From an uncultured Asticcacaulis sp. (GTDB lineage Bacteria; Pseudomonadota; Alphaproteobacteria; Caulobacterales; Caulobacteraceae): a DNA stretch of 33,467 bases. The translations under genes and the position numbers were made by a program. The notes under the pieces were generated by a model. It worked only from the letters and a program-made list of their open reading frames with translations, was not told the origin of the DNA and ran no database searches. Location of the stretch: assembly GCA_936940865.1 (NCBI GenBank), contig CAKZJB010000021.1, forward strand, positions 1 to 33,467. Reading direction: 5' to 3'. This document shows, piece after piece, positions 1 through 7,594 of the stretch (position 1 is the stretch's first letter; each line of letters starts with the position of its first letter).

Positions 1-17
1 GCGGGCGGTCGCCCTTG

Positions 18-52
18 CCAACGGCGATCGAGTCAATGCCAATCGCCGTTGG
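18..52. repeat. Inverted repeat spanning the opgH stop codon
   Basis: Perfect 11-bp arms CCAACGGCGAT (18-28) and ATCGCCGTTGG (42-52) enclose a 13-nt loop that holds the opgH stop codon (33-35). In the opgH transcript this would fold into a stable hairpin at the very end of the message. There is no T-run after it in the visible bases, so it is not a classical intrinsic terminator. It may protect the 3' end or be chance at high GC. Confidence 0.5.
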
Positions 53-1961
53 TATAAGGCTGCTGGAACGCCTTCAGCCGCTTAACCACCGACGCCGGGA
101 TCAGGCTCTTAAGCGCGGGCAGGACGAAAAGCGGCGCCCGGACGGGGAGGCCCAACACGTATTCCTCGGGCGTACGGAAAACCGTCAGCAATTCGTCCGG
201 CGTCTCCATCGCCGTCACCACCGCCAGGGGCGCCGAGGCCAGCAGGCTGAGCGCCGTGATCGCGACCAGAGGCCGGACCTCGGGCGACATCCAGGCCATG
301 GCGGCAAAGAGCATGGCCCCCAGGACCATGTGCGGCAGGAAACGCCGGGCCGCCTGCCCCAAAGACAGGGCATAGGCGGCGCGGTTCTGCGTCTTCCAGC
401 CGCTCTTGAAGCCAAGGAGGACGGAAACCACCATCAAGGTATGGCTGACCATGATCAGCGGCGTCAGCAAGGTCGACATGGTCATTTCGGCGGCGATGCT
501 GAGACCCGCCCCCCACTTTCCGCCATAGGCGCGGTAAAGTGCTTCGTCCTGAAGGGCGACGGCGCAGGCGACAAGGCGCGGCCCGACCAGGAAACCGATC
601 GTGACGGCGAACATCACCGCCATGACCAGGGCGTCGCAATCATCGATCGTGGCCCGCGTCGACGCCATCAGCGCCCCGGTGACCATCATGGCGCACCAGA
701 TCGGCGCGATCAGGTAGTTGAGAATGCCGCGGACCAGGTGGAAGCGGTTGATCCAGTGCAGGCCGCTGGCCGGCACGACGGCGGCGTGCTGCAGGTTGCC
801 CTGGCACCAGCGGCGGTCGCGTGACAGCATATCGAGCACGGTCGGCGGGCATTCTTCATAAGAGCCGTCCAGCCGCGGCGCCATGTGCACGGCCCACCCG
901 GCGCGGCGCAGCAGCGCGGCTTCGACGAAATCATGGCTCATGATCAGTCCGCCGAAGGGCGCACGGCCCTTGAGGTGCGGCAGACCGGCGGCCTCGGCGA
1001 AGGCGCGCGTGCGGATGATGGCGTTGTGGCCCCAGAAATTGCTTTCGGCGCCGGACCACCAGGCCATGCCGGCCGCCGCCGCCGGGCCGTAAAGCCGCGC
1101 GGCGAACTGTTCGCAGCGCGCGAACAGGCTCGACTGCCCGATCAGCCGCGGAATGGTCTGGATCAGGCCCACGCCGGCGTGGCGTTCCATGGCGCCGGCC
1201 AGCCGCACCAGGATGTCGCCGCTCATCAGGCTGTCGGCATCGAGCACGACCATGTGGTCGAAGGCGCCGCCGTACGTCCGCACCCAGTCGGCGACATTGC
1301 CCGACTTGCGGTCGATATTTTCGGCCCGGCGGCGGTAGTGGACCAGCGGCCCCGCCGCCGGCAAGGCCTGCAGCACGGCCTGTTCCAGCGCGGAAGCCCC
1401 GAGGTCGCGCGTGTCGCTGAGCACGAAGACGTCGAAAAATTCGGCGCGGCGGGTCGCCGTCAGCGACTGGCGCATGATGTCGATGCGCCGGGCGATGGCG
1501 ACCGGGTCTTCATTGCACACCGGAATCAGCACGGCGGTCCGGCGCGTCAGGTCCGGCAGCGGACCCGTGCCGTAAAGCCCGAGGTCGTCGTGTTCGCACG
1601 TCAGCGCCCACAGGCCGACGCAGCAGGAGACGAAGGCGAACGCCATCCAGGTGAAGAGAAAGCCGAACAGCACCAGGAAGACGCCTTCCAGCGGCTGGAA
1701 GCCGTGCCATTTCAGCGCATCGAACATGATGAAGCTGCCGATCGCGCCCAGGCCCGCCGCCGCGCCGAAGACGAACAGGCGGCGCAGGGCCATGTCGGCC
1801 GGCGACGTCGAAGGCGGGGGCGCGAGCCTGCCCTTCGACAGATCCTGCGCCGGCATGTGAAGCGGCGCGGGCCGGGCTTCGGGCAGATGCCCCATCGCAC
1901 CGCCGGCGGAAACCGTAGACCGCAAAAGGAGAAGTTTCAGGCCGTCCATCGGTACACCCAT
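33..1961 (-). CDS. opgH: Glucan biosynthesis glucosyltransferase H (OpgH/MdoH)
   Basis: Inner-membrane family 2 glycosyltransferase that polymerises glucose from UDP-glucose into the backbone of osmoregulated periplasmic glucans. The sequence has N-terminal hydrophobic segments (about residues 60-120), a cytoplasmic GT domain with the DAD metal/UDP motif at residues 241-243 (VVLDADS), a DRRWCQGN motif with Trp385, and several C-terminal membrane segments. At 642 residues it is shorter than E. coli OpgH (847), as is usual for alphaproteobacterial forms that lack long cytoplasmic tails. It overlaps the end of opgG by 25 bp; an alternative ATG at 1949 would give a 13-bp overlap. Either way translation is probably coupled, and the pair forms the conserved opgGH operon. 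Family assignment is firm; the exact start is not. Confidence 0.93.
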   Translation of the reverse strand: MGVPMDGLKLLLLRSTVSAGGAMGHLPEARPAPLHMPAQDLSKGRLAPPPSTSPADMALRRLFVFGAAAGLGAIGSFIMFDALKWHGFQPLEGVFLVLFGFLFTWMAFAFVSCCVGLWALTCEHDDLGLYGTGPLPDLTRRTAVLIPVCNEDPVAIARRIDIMRQSLTATRRAEFFDVFVLSDTRDLGASALEQAVLQALPAAGPLVHYRRRAENIDRKSGNVADWVRTYGGAFDHMVVLDADSLMSGDILVRLAGAMERHAGVGLIQTIPRLIGQSSLFARCEQFAARLYGPAAAAGMAWWSGAESNFWGHNAIIRTRAFAEAAGLPHLKGRAPFGGLIMSHDFVEAALLRRAGWAVHMAPRLDGSYEECPPTVLDMLSRDRRWCQGNLQHAAVVPASGLHWINRFHLVRGILNYLIAPIWCAMMVTGALMASTRATIDDCDALVMAVMFAVTIGFLVGPRLVACAVALQDEALYRAYGGKWGAGLSIAAEMTMSTLLTPLIMVSHTLMVVSVLLGFKSGWKTQNRAAYALSLGQAARRFLPHMVLGAMLFAAMAWMSPEVRPLVAITALSLLASAPLAVVTAMETPDELLTVFRTPEEYVLGLPVRAPLFVLPALKSLIPASVVKRLKAFQQPYTNGDWH

Positions 1962-3469
1962 GTTTCGGCGACAAGGCCATTGGGGAGGCCGTCGGGCCCC
2001 GTGATATCGAGCGTGATGTCGGCGGCGGTGGCCGCTGGCGGGATAAAGCGGAAAGAGGCGCGGATGCGCCTGCCGCCGTCCAGGGCTGTGAACTGCACAG
2101 GCCCGGCCTCACCGGCGCTCACGCGTACGGCGCCGGTGAAACGGCCGGCATCGGCGACAGTCTGGCTCTCATAGTCGACCAGAAACAGCCGGCCGTCGCC
2201 CTCGGGCGCGCGGCCGCTGTGCGTACGGGCGATCTTCAGCCGGGACCGTGTCCCCTGCCCTTCATCGGGCGCGCCCCACAGCAGCCGGTAGTCGAAAGCA
2301 TGCACGCGGCCGGGCTGGAGCGGCGCGTCCGGCCGCCAGAAGGCGACGATATTGTCGGCGGCCTCGGTGCCCGACGGCAGTTCGAACAGATGGACCTTTC
2401 CGGCGCCCCAACCGCCGGCGGGCTCGACCAGAGCGCTGGGGCGCAGGTCATAGCGCGCCTCGGTGTCCTCATAGGCATCGAAACGCGTCTCGCGCTGCAT
2501 CAGGCCGAAGGCGCGCACGCCGGGGTCGACAAAGGCGCTTTCCTGAACGGTCATGGGATTGCGCAACGGCCGCCAGATCGCCTGTCCGGTCCCGGCCGTC
2601 ATCTGCAATCCGTCCGAATCGTGGACTTCCGGCCGGAAATCGTCGAAGCGCGCATGGGTGTCCTGGCCGTAAAGGTACATGCTGGTCAGGGGCGCGATGC
2701 CGACCTGGTCTAGCACCACGCGCGTAAACAGGCGGCACGACACGTCAAAGCGCGTCGCCGTTCCCGGCGTGATGCGGAATTCATAGGCGCCGGCCACGCT
2801 CTGGCTGTCGAGCAGGCCGTAGACCGTGATCGTCTCATCCTCGGGTTTCGGACGGACGATCCACCAGGCGCGGAAGAGCGGGAACTCCTCACCGGCCGCG
2901 CTGCCGGTGCCGATCGCCAGGCCGCGCGCCGACAGGCCGTACCGCTGATTGGCGCCCAGCGAACGGAAATAGCTGGCGCCGAGAAAGGCCGCGATCTCAT
3001 CCATGCCGGGCGTACCCGGCGCTTCCAGGCGGAACCCGGCGAAGCCGAAATCCGGCGGCAGGGCCGCCTTGAGCGGCGGATCGTACTGAAAAAGGTCGGG
3101 CGAATAGAGGATCGGCCGCGGTATGCCGTCGCGGACCTCGTAAAGGTCGACTTTTTGCGTGAAAATGTTGCCGCGATGGAAGACCTCGGCGCGGAATTTC
3201 AGGCCGTCATGGATCCACAGGGCGCGGTCGTGGCGGAACTGGATGCGGCGATAGCCGTCATAGTCGAGCGCCTTGAGGCCGGGCGGCAGATCCTGCGGCG
3301 GCGGGCTGAACGGCCGTTCCGAAAGCCGGCGGGCCATCGCCGCCACATCGGACAGCCCGAAACTCCGCGCGGCCGTCCGCCGTGCGGTGGGGGCCGCCCA
3401 TGTCGCCGGCGCGGCCAGGTACAGGAGCCCCCCGCCTGCAAGAAGCTGTCTGCGATCTATGGTCATCAT
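1937..3469 (-). CDS. opgG: Glucan biosynthesis protein G/D (OpgG family)
   Basis: Periplasmic protein that works with OpgH in making osmoregulated periplasmic glucans. From the ATG at 3469 it is about 510 residues, the normal family length. The start begins MMTIDRRQLLAGG; Arg6-Arg7 followed by a hydrophobic stretch ending near APATWA looks like a twin-arginine signal, which is known for OpgD-type members, so this may be exported folded. The body carries typical family segments (a QRYGLSARG stretch, EFPLFRAWWI, and a REYD-like LFELPSG region). The reading frame continues upstream to 3553, but those residues look non-coding and precede the signal sequence. It is the first gene of the opgGH operon; the gap to the preceding gene (3470-3665) can hold its promoter. 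Confidence 0.92.
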   Translation of the reverse strand: MMTIDRRQLLAGGGLLYLAAPATWAAPTARRTAARSFGLSDVAAMARRLSERPFSPPPQDLPPGLKALDYDGYRRIQFRHDRALWIHDGLKFRAEVFHRGNIFTQKVDLYEVRDGIPRPILYSPDLFQYDPPLKAALPPDFGFAGFRLEAPGTPGMDEIAAFLGASYFRSLGANQRYGLSARGLAIGTGSAAGEEFPLFRAWWIVRPKPEDETITVYGLLDSQSVAGAYEFRITPGTATRFDVSCRLFTRVVLDQVGIAPLTSMYLYGQDTHARFDDFRPEVHDSDGLQMTAGTGQAIWRPLRNPMTVQESAFVDPGVRAFGLMQRETRFDAYEDTEARYDLRPSALVEPAGGWGAGKVHLFELPSGTEAADNIVAFWRPDAPLQPGRVHAFDYRLLWGAPDEGQGTRSRLKIARTHSGRAPEGDGRLFLVDYESQTVADAGRFTGAVRVSAGEAGPVQFTALDGGRRIRASFRFIPPAATAADITLDITGPDGLPNGLVAETWVYRWTA

Positions 3470-3532
3470 ATTCCCGGGTCGGACATCCGCCGCCTTGGCC
3501 CGGGACGCATATCCGGCAACATTCCTGCTGCA

Positions 3533-3616
3533 ATGCAACCCGATGACTGGCAACTGTGTCCGTTATGTGGCCGCAATGGGGACTTTTTTGTGCGGCGCGA
3601 AAATCCTGAAACATAA
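3533..3616 (+). pseudogene. Possible fragment of a Cys-rich (HNH-like) gene
   Basis: A 27-codon frame in the opgG upstream region reads MQPDDWQLCPLCGR and then a short unrelated tail before TAA. The opening resembles the N-terminus of small alphaproteobacterial HNH endonucleases, which start with a similar tryptophan-CPLCGR stretch, but no HH or second CxxC follows. There is no convincing ribosome binding site. This is most likely a relic or coincidence and is recorded only because the CPLCGR stretch looks protein-like. Confidence 0.15.
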
Positions 3617-3665
3617 CAGCGCTATAGGGAAATACGGATGCGCTGCCGTCCGTTTCCGCGCTGCG

Positions 3666-4625
3666 TCAGGACAGCGCGGCATGCCCCAGGAAGTGGACAA
3701 TGATGTCCGGGTGGTCCTCAAGGAGCCTTTCCCTCAAGCTGTGCAGTTCCCCCACCGGCCACCAGCGGGCCTCTGCCGCATCGTCGTCACCCGCCACGTC
3801 AGGCAACGGCCCGCCTTCGACGACGAAATGGAAGCCATGGGTCACCACGCGGCCGCGCGAAGAACGGTCCGGCGCGTCGAACACGCCGCGCCCCTTCAGC
3901 GCGGTGCGAACCTCGTCATCGGTCAAGGTCAGGCCGGTTTCTTCACGCAGTTCGCGGAAGGCGGCGTCGATCAGCCATTCCCCCGGATCGACGAAGCCCC
4001 CCGGCAGGGCCCAGTTGCCCTTGCCCGGCACACCCCCGCGCCGGATCAGCAACAGGTGCGGTCCGCCGCCGTCGGGAACATGGACGATGACCGTGTCGAC
4101 GGTGACCAGCACCGGCGGATAGGGCGCCACCGACCACGCCCGGCGGTAGTTTTCGACATACCGGTATTCTTCACGGAAGCCTTCATAGGCGTCCGTCGCG
4201 CAAAAGGCCGACAGCGCCGCTATGACGCTGTCGGAAACCCGGCCGCGCGCCGCTTCGGCGCCGCGCTCGAACAGGGCGGCGATCAATTCGGGATCGTCCG
4301 GCAGGTCGGGCAGGCGCACGGCCGCGCCGCTCTCCACGCTCGCGATCGCGGCCACCTCGGCGGCTTCGCGCGCCGTCCGGTCGTACCGCCAGTCGGGCAC
4401 CGCCCGGATCACCACCCGGTCACCGAACGGTGCAACCGCCGCTTCCGCCATTTCGGTCCTTGCCGCAGCCGTCCAGGGCATGCGGCACGACGGCGCCTGC
4501 TCTGCGGCCGACACCAGAAGCAGAACGCGGTCCGCCCGCGACAGGGCATCCTCAATGACGGCAAGCGCCGGCAGGGCCAGGGGCGCGAAACGGCCGCGAA
4601 TAACGGCAAGGCGTTGAAGGGGCAT
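3666..4625 (-). CDS. Nudix hydrolase with degenerate NadM-like nucleotidyltransferase domain
   Basis: Two-domain protein built like NadM-Nudix, the bifunctional NMN adenylyltransferase/ADP-ribose pyrophosphatase. The C-terminal Nudix domain (about 190-319) has a complete Nudix box from Gly210 to Leu232 (GFVDPGE ... REL REETGL) and should hydrolyse a nucleoside diphosphate derivative such as ADP-ribose. The N-terminal domain (1-165) keeps the opening GRF (11-13) of NadM, but the two histidines of the nucleotidyltransferase HxGH signature are replaced ([13 protein letters not shown]: Ala17 and Ala20), so NAD synthesis by this domain is unlikely. I start it at the ATG at 4625, which has GAGGA 7 nt upstream; an in-frame TTG at 4649 has no such site. 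It is divergent from the porin gene. Confidence 0.85.
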   Translation of the reverse strand: MPLQRLAVIRGRFAPLALPALAVIEDALSRADRVLLLVSAAEQAPSCRMPWTAAARTEMAEAAVAPFGDRVVIRAVPDWRYDRTAREAAEVAAIASVESGAAVRLPDLPDDPELIAALFERGAEAARGRVSDSVIAALSAFCATDAYEGFREEYRYVENYRRAWSVAPYPPVLVTVDTVIVHVPDGGGPHLLLIRRGGVPGKGNWALPGGFVDPGEWLIDAAFRELREETGLTLTDDEVRTALKGRGVFDAPDRSSRGRVVTHGFHFVVEGGPLPDVAGDDDAAEARWWPVGELHSLRERLLEDHPDIIVHFLGHAALS

Positions 4626-4764
4626 GAAATCCTCGGGCTGAATCTTCAAGTTTCCAACGATTCTTGGCGCCCCGCAATTATCGGGGGATCACACACCGCT
4701 GCCATTGTCACCAAAGATTAGGGTTATCGGGATAGAGTTCCGCCCTTCTTTTCAGACTGTCACC
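4626..4764. promoter_or_regulatory. Divergent nudix/oprB regulatory region with motif TTGTCACCAAAG
   Basis: This 139-bp divergent spacer contains an isolated copy of the replication iteron (4680-4697) and, 7 bp further, TTGTCACCAAAG at 4705-4716. The same 12-mer occurs on the minus strand at 17174-17185, upstream of the TonB receptor gene, and the similarity extends to TTGTCACCAAAGwTTAr. Both copies are 50-80 bp upstream of a gene for an outer-membrane transporter. A shared operator or promoter element is a reasonable reading, but no clear -10 box lies at the expected distance. Confidence 0.4.
4680..4697 (+). repeat. Orphan replication iteron (class A)
   Basis: ATCGGGGGATCACACACC here shares 17 consecutive bases with the iteron at 21509-21526 and, with flanks, 19 of 20 bases with the iteron at 21585-21602. 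It is the only match to the iteron core that I found outside the origin, 16.8 kb away, in the upstream region of oprB. A RepA binding site at this place is an inference from the sequence identity. Confidence 0.85.
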
Positions 4765-5868
4765 ATGCGCGTATCGTTCCTCCGCGGCCTCACCTCCGCT
4801 CTGCTTCTGCTACCGGCTGCCGCCATGGCCGACGACACGGGCCTCCATGCCGCCGGCGCCTGGACCACCGACGCCGTCGCCGACCTGTCGGGCGGATTGC
4901 GCCGGGGCGGCCTGGTCATGCATAATCTCGACCTCACTACCGACTGGCGGGCGGGTGAATGGTCTGCCCACGGCTACATCCTCGGCAATTTCAACGGCGG
5001 CTTTTCCGACCGCTACGCCGGCGACATCCAGACCGTGTCCAACATCGATACCACGCCCGCTGTCCGGCTGTTCGAGACCTGGGTGCGCCATACGTCTTCA
5101 GACGGCAAGACCACGGCGACCTTCGGGCTGATCAACCTCAACGCCATATTCGATGTCCAGGACGTGGGCGGGCTTTTTCACAACAGCTCGCACGGCATCG
5201 GCCCCGACTACAGCCAGTCGGGGCCGTCCATCTTTCCCATCTCGGCCCTGGGCTTCGTCGCCGAACACCGGATGGGACCTTTGCGCCTGCGCGCCGGCGT
5301 GTTCGACGGCGTTCCGGGCGACGCCAATGACGATCGCCGCTTCGCCTATATCCGCCTGGCCGGGGATGAGGGCGCGCACATCGTGGCCGAGGCGCAATAC
5401 GACTTCAGGGGCGGCCGCGTGAAGCTCGGCCACTGGGCCGACACCGCCGCCTATCCCCGTATCGACGGTACCGCCAACGGCCACCGCTCGGGCACCTATG
5501 GCCAGGCGCAGGTCACGATTGACGACACGACCCAGGCCTGGATCCGCACCGGCATAGGCCAAGACACGACACTGCCCCTGTCGGCCTATATCGGCGGCGG
5601 TGTGGTGCGGTCCGGTCCGTTCGGCCGCGGGGACGACGCCATCGGCGTGTCGGTGGCGCACGCCCGCTTCGGCGTGCCCTATCGCGCGACGCAAAGCGCC
5701 TCGATCGACGCCGAGACGACGTGGGAAGTCACCTACCACTACGCGGTCCGCAAGGGCCTGAGCCTGGAGCCCGACCTTCAGTATGTCGTCAATCCGGGTG
5801 GAGACCTGTCGGTGGCGAACGCCGTTGTCGCAGGCGTTCGCATCCGGGTTGATCTTTTCGGCTCATAA
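4765..5868 (+). CDS. OprB-family carbohydrate-selective porin
   Basis: Outer-membrane beta-barrel porin of the OprB family, which lets sugars across the outer membrane. The ATG at 4765 opens a Sec signal peptide (MRVSFLRGLTSALLLLPAAA) with cleavage after AMA at residue 22; the frame continues upstream only from a TTG and would bury this signal. Family landmarks are LFETWVRH, the FGLINLNAIFDVQDVGGLF stretch, and repeated amphipathic strands to a C-terminal RIRVDLFGS. At 367 residues it is somewhat shorter than Pseudomonas OprB. It is followed by a sodium:solute symporter and a halogenase on the same strand, which suggests an uptake cluster whose substrate I cannot name. Confidence 0.85.
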   Translation: MRVSFLRGLTSALLLLPAAAMADDTGLHAAGAWTTDAVADLSGGLRRGGLVMHNLDLTTDWRAGEWSAHGYILGNFNGGFSDRYAGDIQTVSNIDTTPAVRLFETWVRHTSSDGKTTATFGLINLNAIFDVQDVGGLFHNSSHGIGPDYSQSGPSIFPISALGFVAEHRMGPLRLRAGVFDGVPGDANDDRRFAYIRLAGDEGAHIVAEAQYDFRGGRVKLGHWADTAAYPRIDGTANGHRSGTYGQAQVTIDDTTQAWIRTGIGQDTTLPLSAYIGGGVVRSGPFGRGDDAIGVSVAHARFGVPYRATQSASIDAETTWEVTYHYAVRKGLSLEPDLQYVVNPGGDLSVANAVVAGVRIRVDLFGS

Positions 5869-5940
5869 TCGGCCTTCCCAAATCGCCGGTTTGTGCTCTA
5901 CTTGGGCAAAAACCCAAAGATCTCAGGGAAACCGGCCCAT

Positions 5941-7527
5941 ATGTTTCAGGCGTCACGCCTAAGCCTGCTCGATCTCGGCGTCATCCTCGTCTATTTCGCA
6001 GGCCTCGTCCTTGCCGGCTGGTTCGACAAACGCAGGGTGCTGAAGGCGCGCGACCACTTCCTGGGCGGCAACTCCGCCTCGTGGCCCCGGGTCGGCCTGT
6101 CGCTGTACGCCACGACCATATCCGCCATCACCCTGGTGGGGGTGACGGGCTCGGCCTACGCGCACGGCATCTCGGTCTTCAACTACGAATGGCCCGCCGC
6201 CATCCTGCTGATCCTCTTCTGCGCCTGCGTGCTGCCGACCTATATCCGGAGCCAGGTCTATACGGTGCCGGAATTCCTGGAACTGCGCTACGGCCGCTTC
6301 GTCAGAACCTATGTTTCGGGCCTCAGCGTCCTGCTCGGCACCTTCCTCGACGCCTCCGGCGCCCTGTTCGCCGGCGGCGTCCTGTTCCAGATCCTGTTCC
6401 CGGCGTGGCCCCTGTGGCAGGTGTGCGTGCTGCTGGCCCTGCTGGCGGGCGCCTTCCTGATCCTGGGGGGGCTGCGCGCCATCCTGACCATAGAGGGCAT
6501 CCAGGGCGTCATCATGGTGACCATCTGCGCCTCCATGGCCTGGTTCACCTACCAGGCCGCCGGCGGCTGGCACGAGGCCCTGGCGAAGGTGCCTCCGGCC
6601 CACCTCAGGCTGGTCCTGCCGGCGTCGGACCCGGTCATGCCGTGGACAGGGCTGGTGACCGGCGTGCCGCTGATCGGCTTTTATTTCTGGTGCACCAACC
6701 AGACCATGGTCCAGCGCGTCCTGGCGGCCAAATCGTTGGACGAAGGCCGTCTGGGCAGCCTTCTGGGCGGCGCGCTCAAGCTGACCAGCCTCTTCCTCGT
6801 CATCCTGCCGGGCGCGGCGGCCATTTCGCTCTTTCCCCACCTCGACCATCCCGACACCGTCTTCTCGCACATCGTTTTCGGCCTCCTGCCGCACGGCCTC
6901 GTCGGCCTGATCGTCGCCGCCTGCCTGGTGTCGCTGCTGTCGGGGCTGGCGGGCATCTACAACGCCACATCGACCCTGCTAACCATGGACTTTATCCGCC
7001 GCCTGTGGCCGGACCTCGACGACCTGCAGCTGGTCCATGTCGGCAAGTGGACGGCGGGCGGCCTTATGGCGGTCTCCGTCCTGTGGGCGCCGCAGATCGT
7101 CCATTTCCCCGGCCTGTGGCAGTATCTTCAGGCGCTCCTGTGCTACTTCGTGCCGCCGATCGCCGCGGTCTTCCTGGGGGGACTGTTCGTCCGCCGCGTC
7201 AATGCCACGGGGGCCGCCTGGGCGCTTTGCGCCGGCACGGCCGCCAGCATCGTCCTTTTCGTCGGCATCGCGCTCCTGCATGCCATCCCCCTGCACTTCC
7301 TGGTCGCCGCCATTGTCATCTTCGCCGTGGCGCTGATCGCCCTGTTTGCCGGAAGCCTGACGGCGCCGGCGCCCGACCCGGACAGGATCGTGCCGCTGAT
7401 GTTCTCGCGCGCCGTATGGGCCGCAGAGACGGAGCACCTGAAGACCGTGCCGTGGTACCGCAACTACCGCCACCTGTCGGTCGGCCTGTTCGTCGTGACC
7501 GTGGCCATCGTCCTTCGCTTCGCGTGA
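5941..7527 (+). CDS. Sodium:solute symporter (SSS/SLC5 family)
   Basis: Inner-membrane transporter expected to bring a sugar, polyol or organic acid in with Na+. The protein is hydrophobic throughout with about 13 predicted membrane helices. The N-terminus (LSLLDLGVILVYFAGLVLAGW) and the LSGLAGIYNATSTLLTMDFI stretch in the second half match the SSS fold, the latter carrying the serine/threonine residues of the Na+ site helix. I start at the ATG at 5941, which has CAGGGAAA upstream; an in-frame GTG 48 bp earlier is less likely. The length of 528 residues is normal. It lies 72 bp after the porin and 67 bp before the halogenase, so the three could be cotranscribed. Substrate is not predictable from sequence alone. 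Confidence 0.88.
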   Translation: MFQASRLSLLDLGVILVYFAGLVLAGWFDKRRVLKARDHFLGGNSASWPRVGLSLYATTISAITLVGVTGSAYAHGISVFNYEWPAAILLILFCACVLPTYIRSQVYTVPEFLELRYGRFVRTYVSGLSVLLGTFLDASGALFAGGVLFQILFPAWPLWQVCVLLALLAGAFLILGGLRAILTIEGIQGVIMVTICASMAWFTYQAAGGWHEALAKVPPAHLRLVLPASDPVMPWTGLVTGVPLIGFYFWCTNQTMVQRVLAAKSLDEGRLGSLLGGALKLTSLFLVILPGAAAISLFPHLDHPDTVFSHIVFGLLPHGLVGLIVAACLVSLLSGLAGIYNATSTLLTMDFIRRLWPDLDDLQLVHVGKWTAGGLMAVSVLWAPQIVHFPGLWQYLQALLCYFVPPIAAVFLGGLFVRRVNATGAAWALCAGTAASIVLFVGIALLHAIPLHFLVAAIVIFAVALIALFAGSLTAPAPDPDRIVPLMFSRAVWAAETEHLKTVPWYRNYRHLSVGLFVVTVAIVLRFA

Positions 7528-7594
7528 AGCGCTTACCGCTGTTGCCGCGTCCGGCTCCCGCATGCTAGCTTCGCGTCCCAATGACAGGCCAGCC

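Noticed and set aside
885-2174. 429-codon plus-strand frame over opgH/opgG
   Set aside because: Antisense shadow; opgH and opgG carry clear family motifs.
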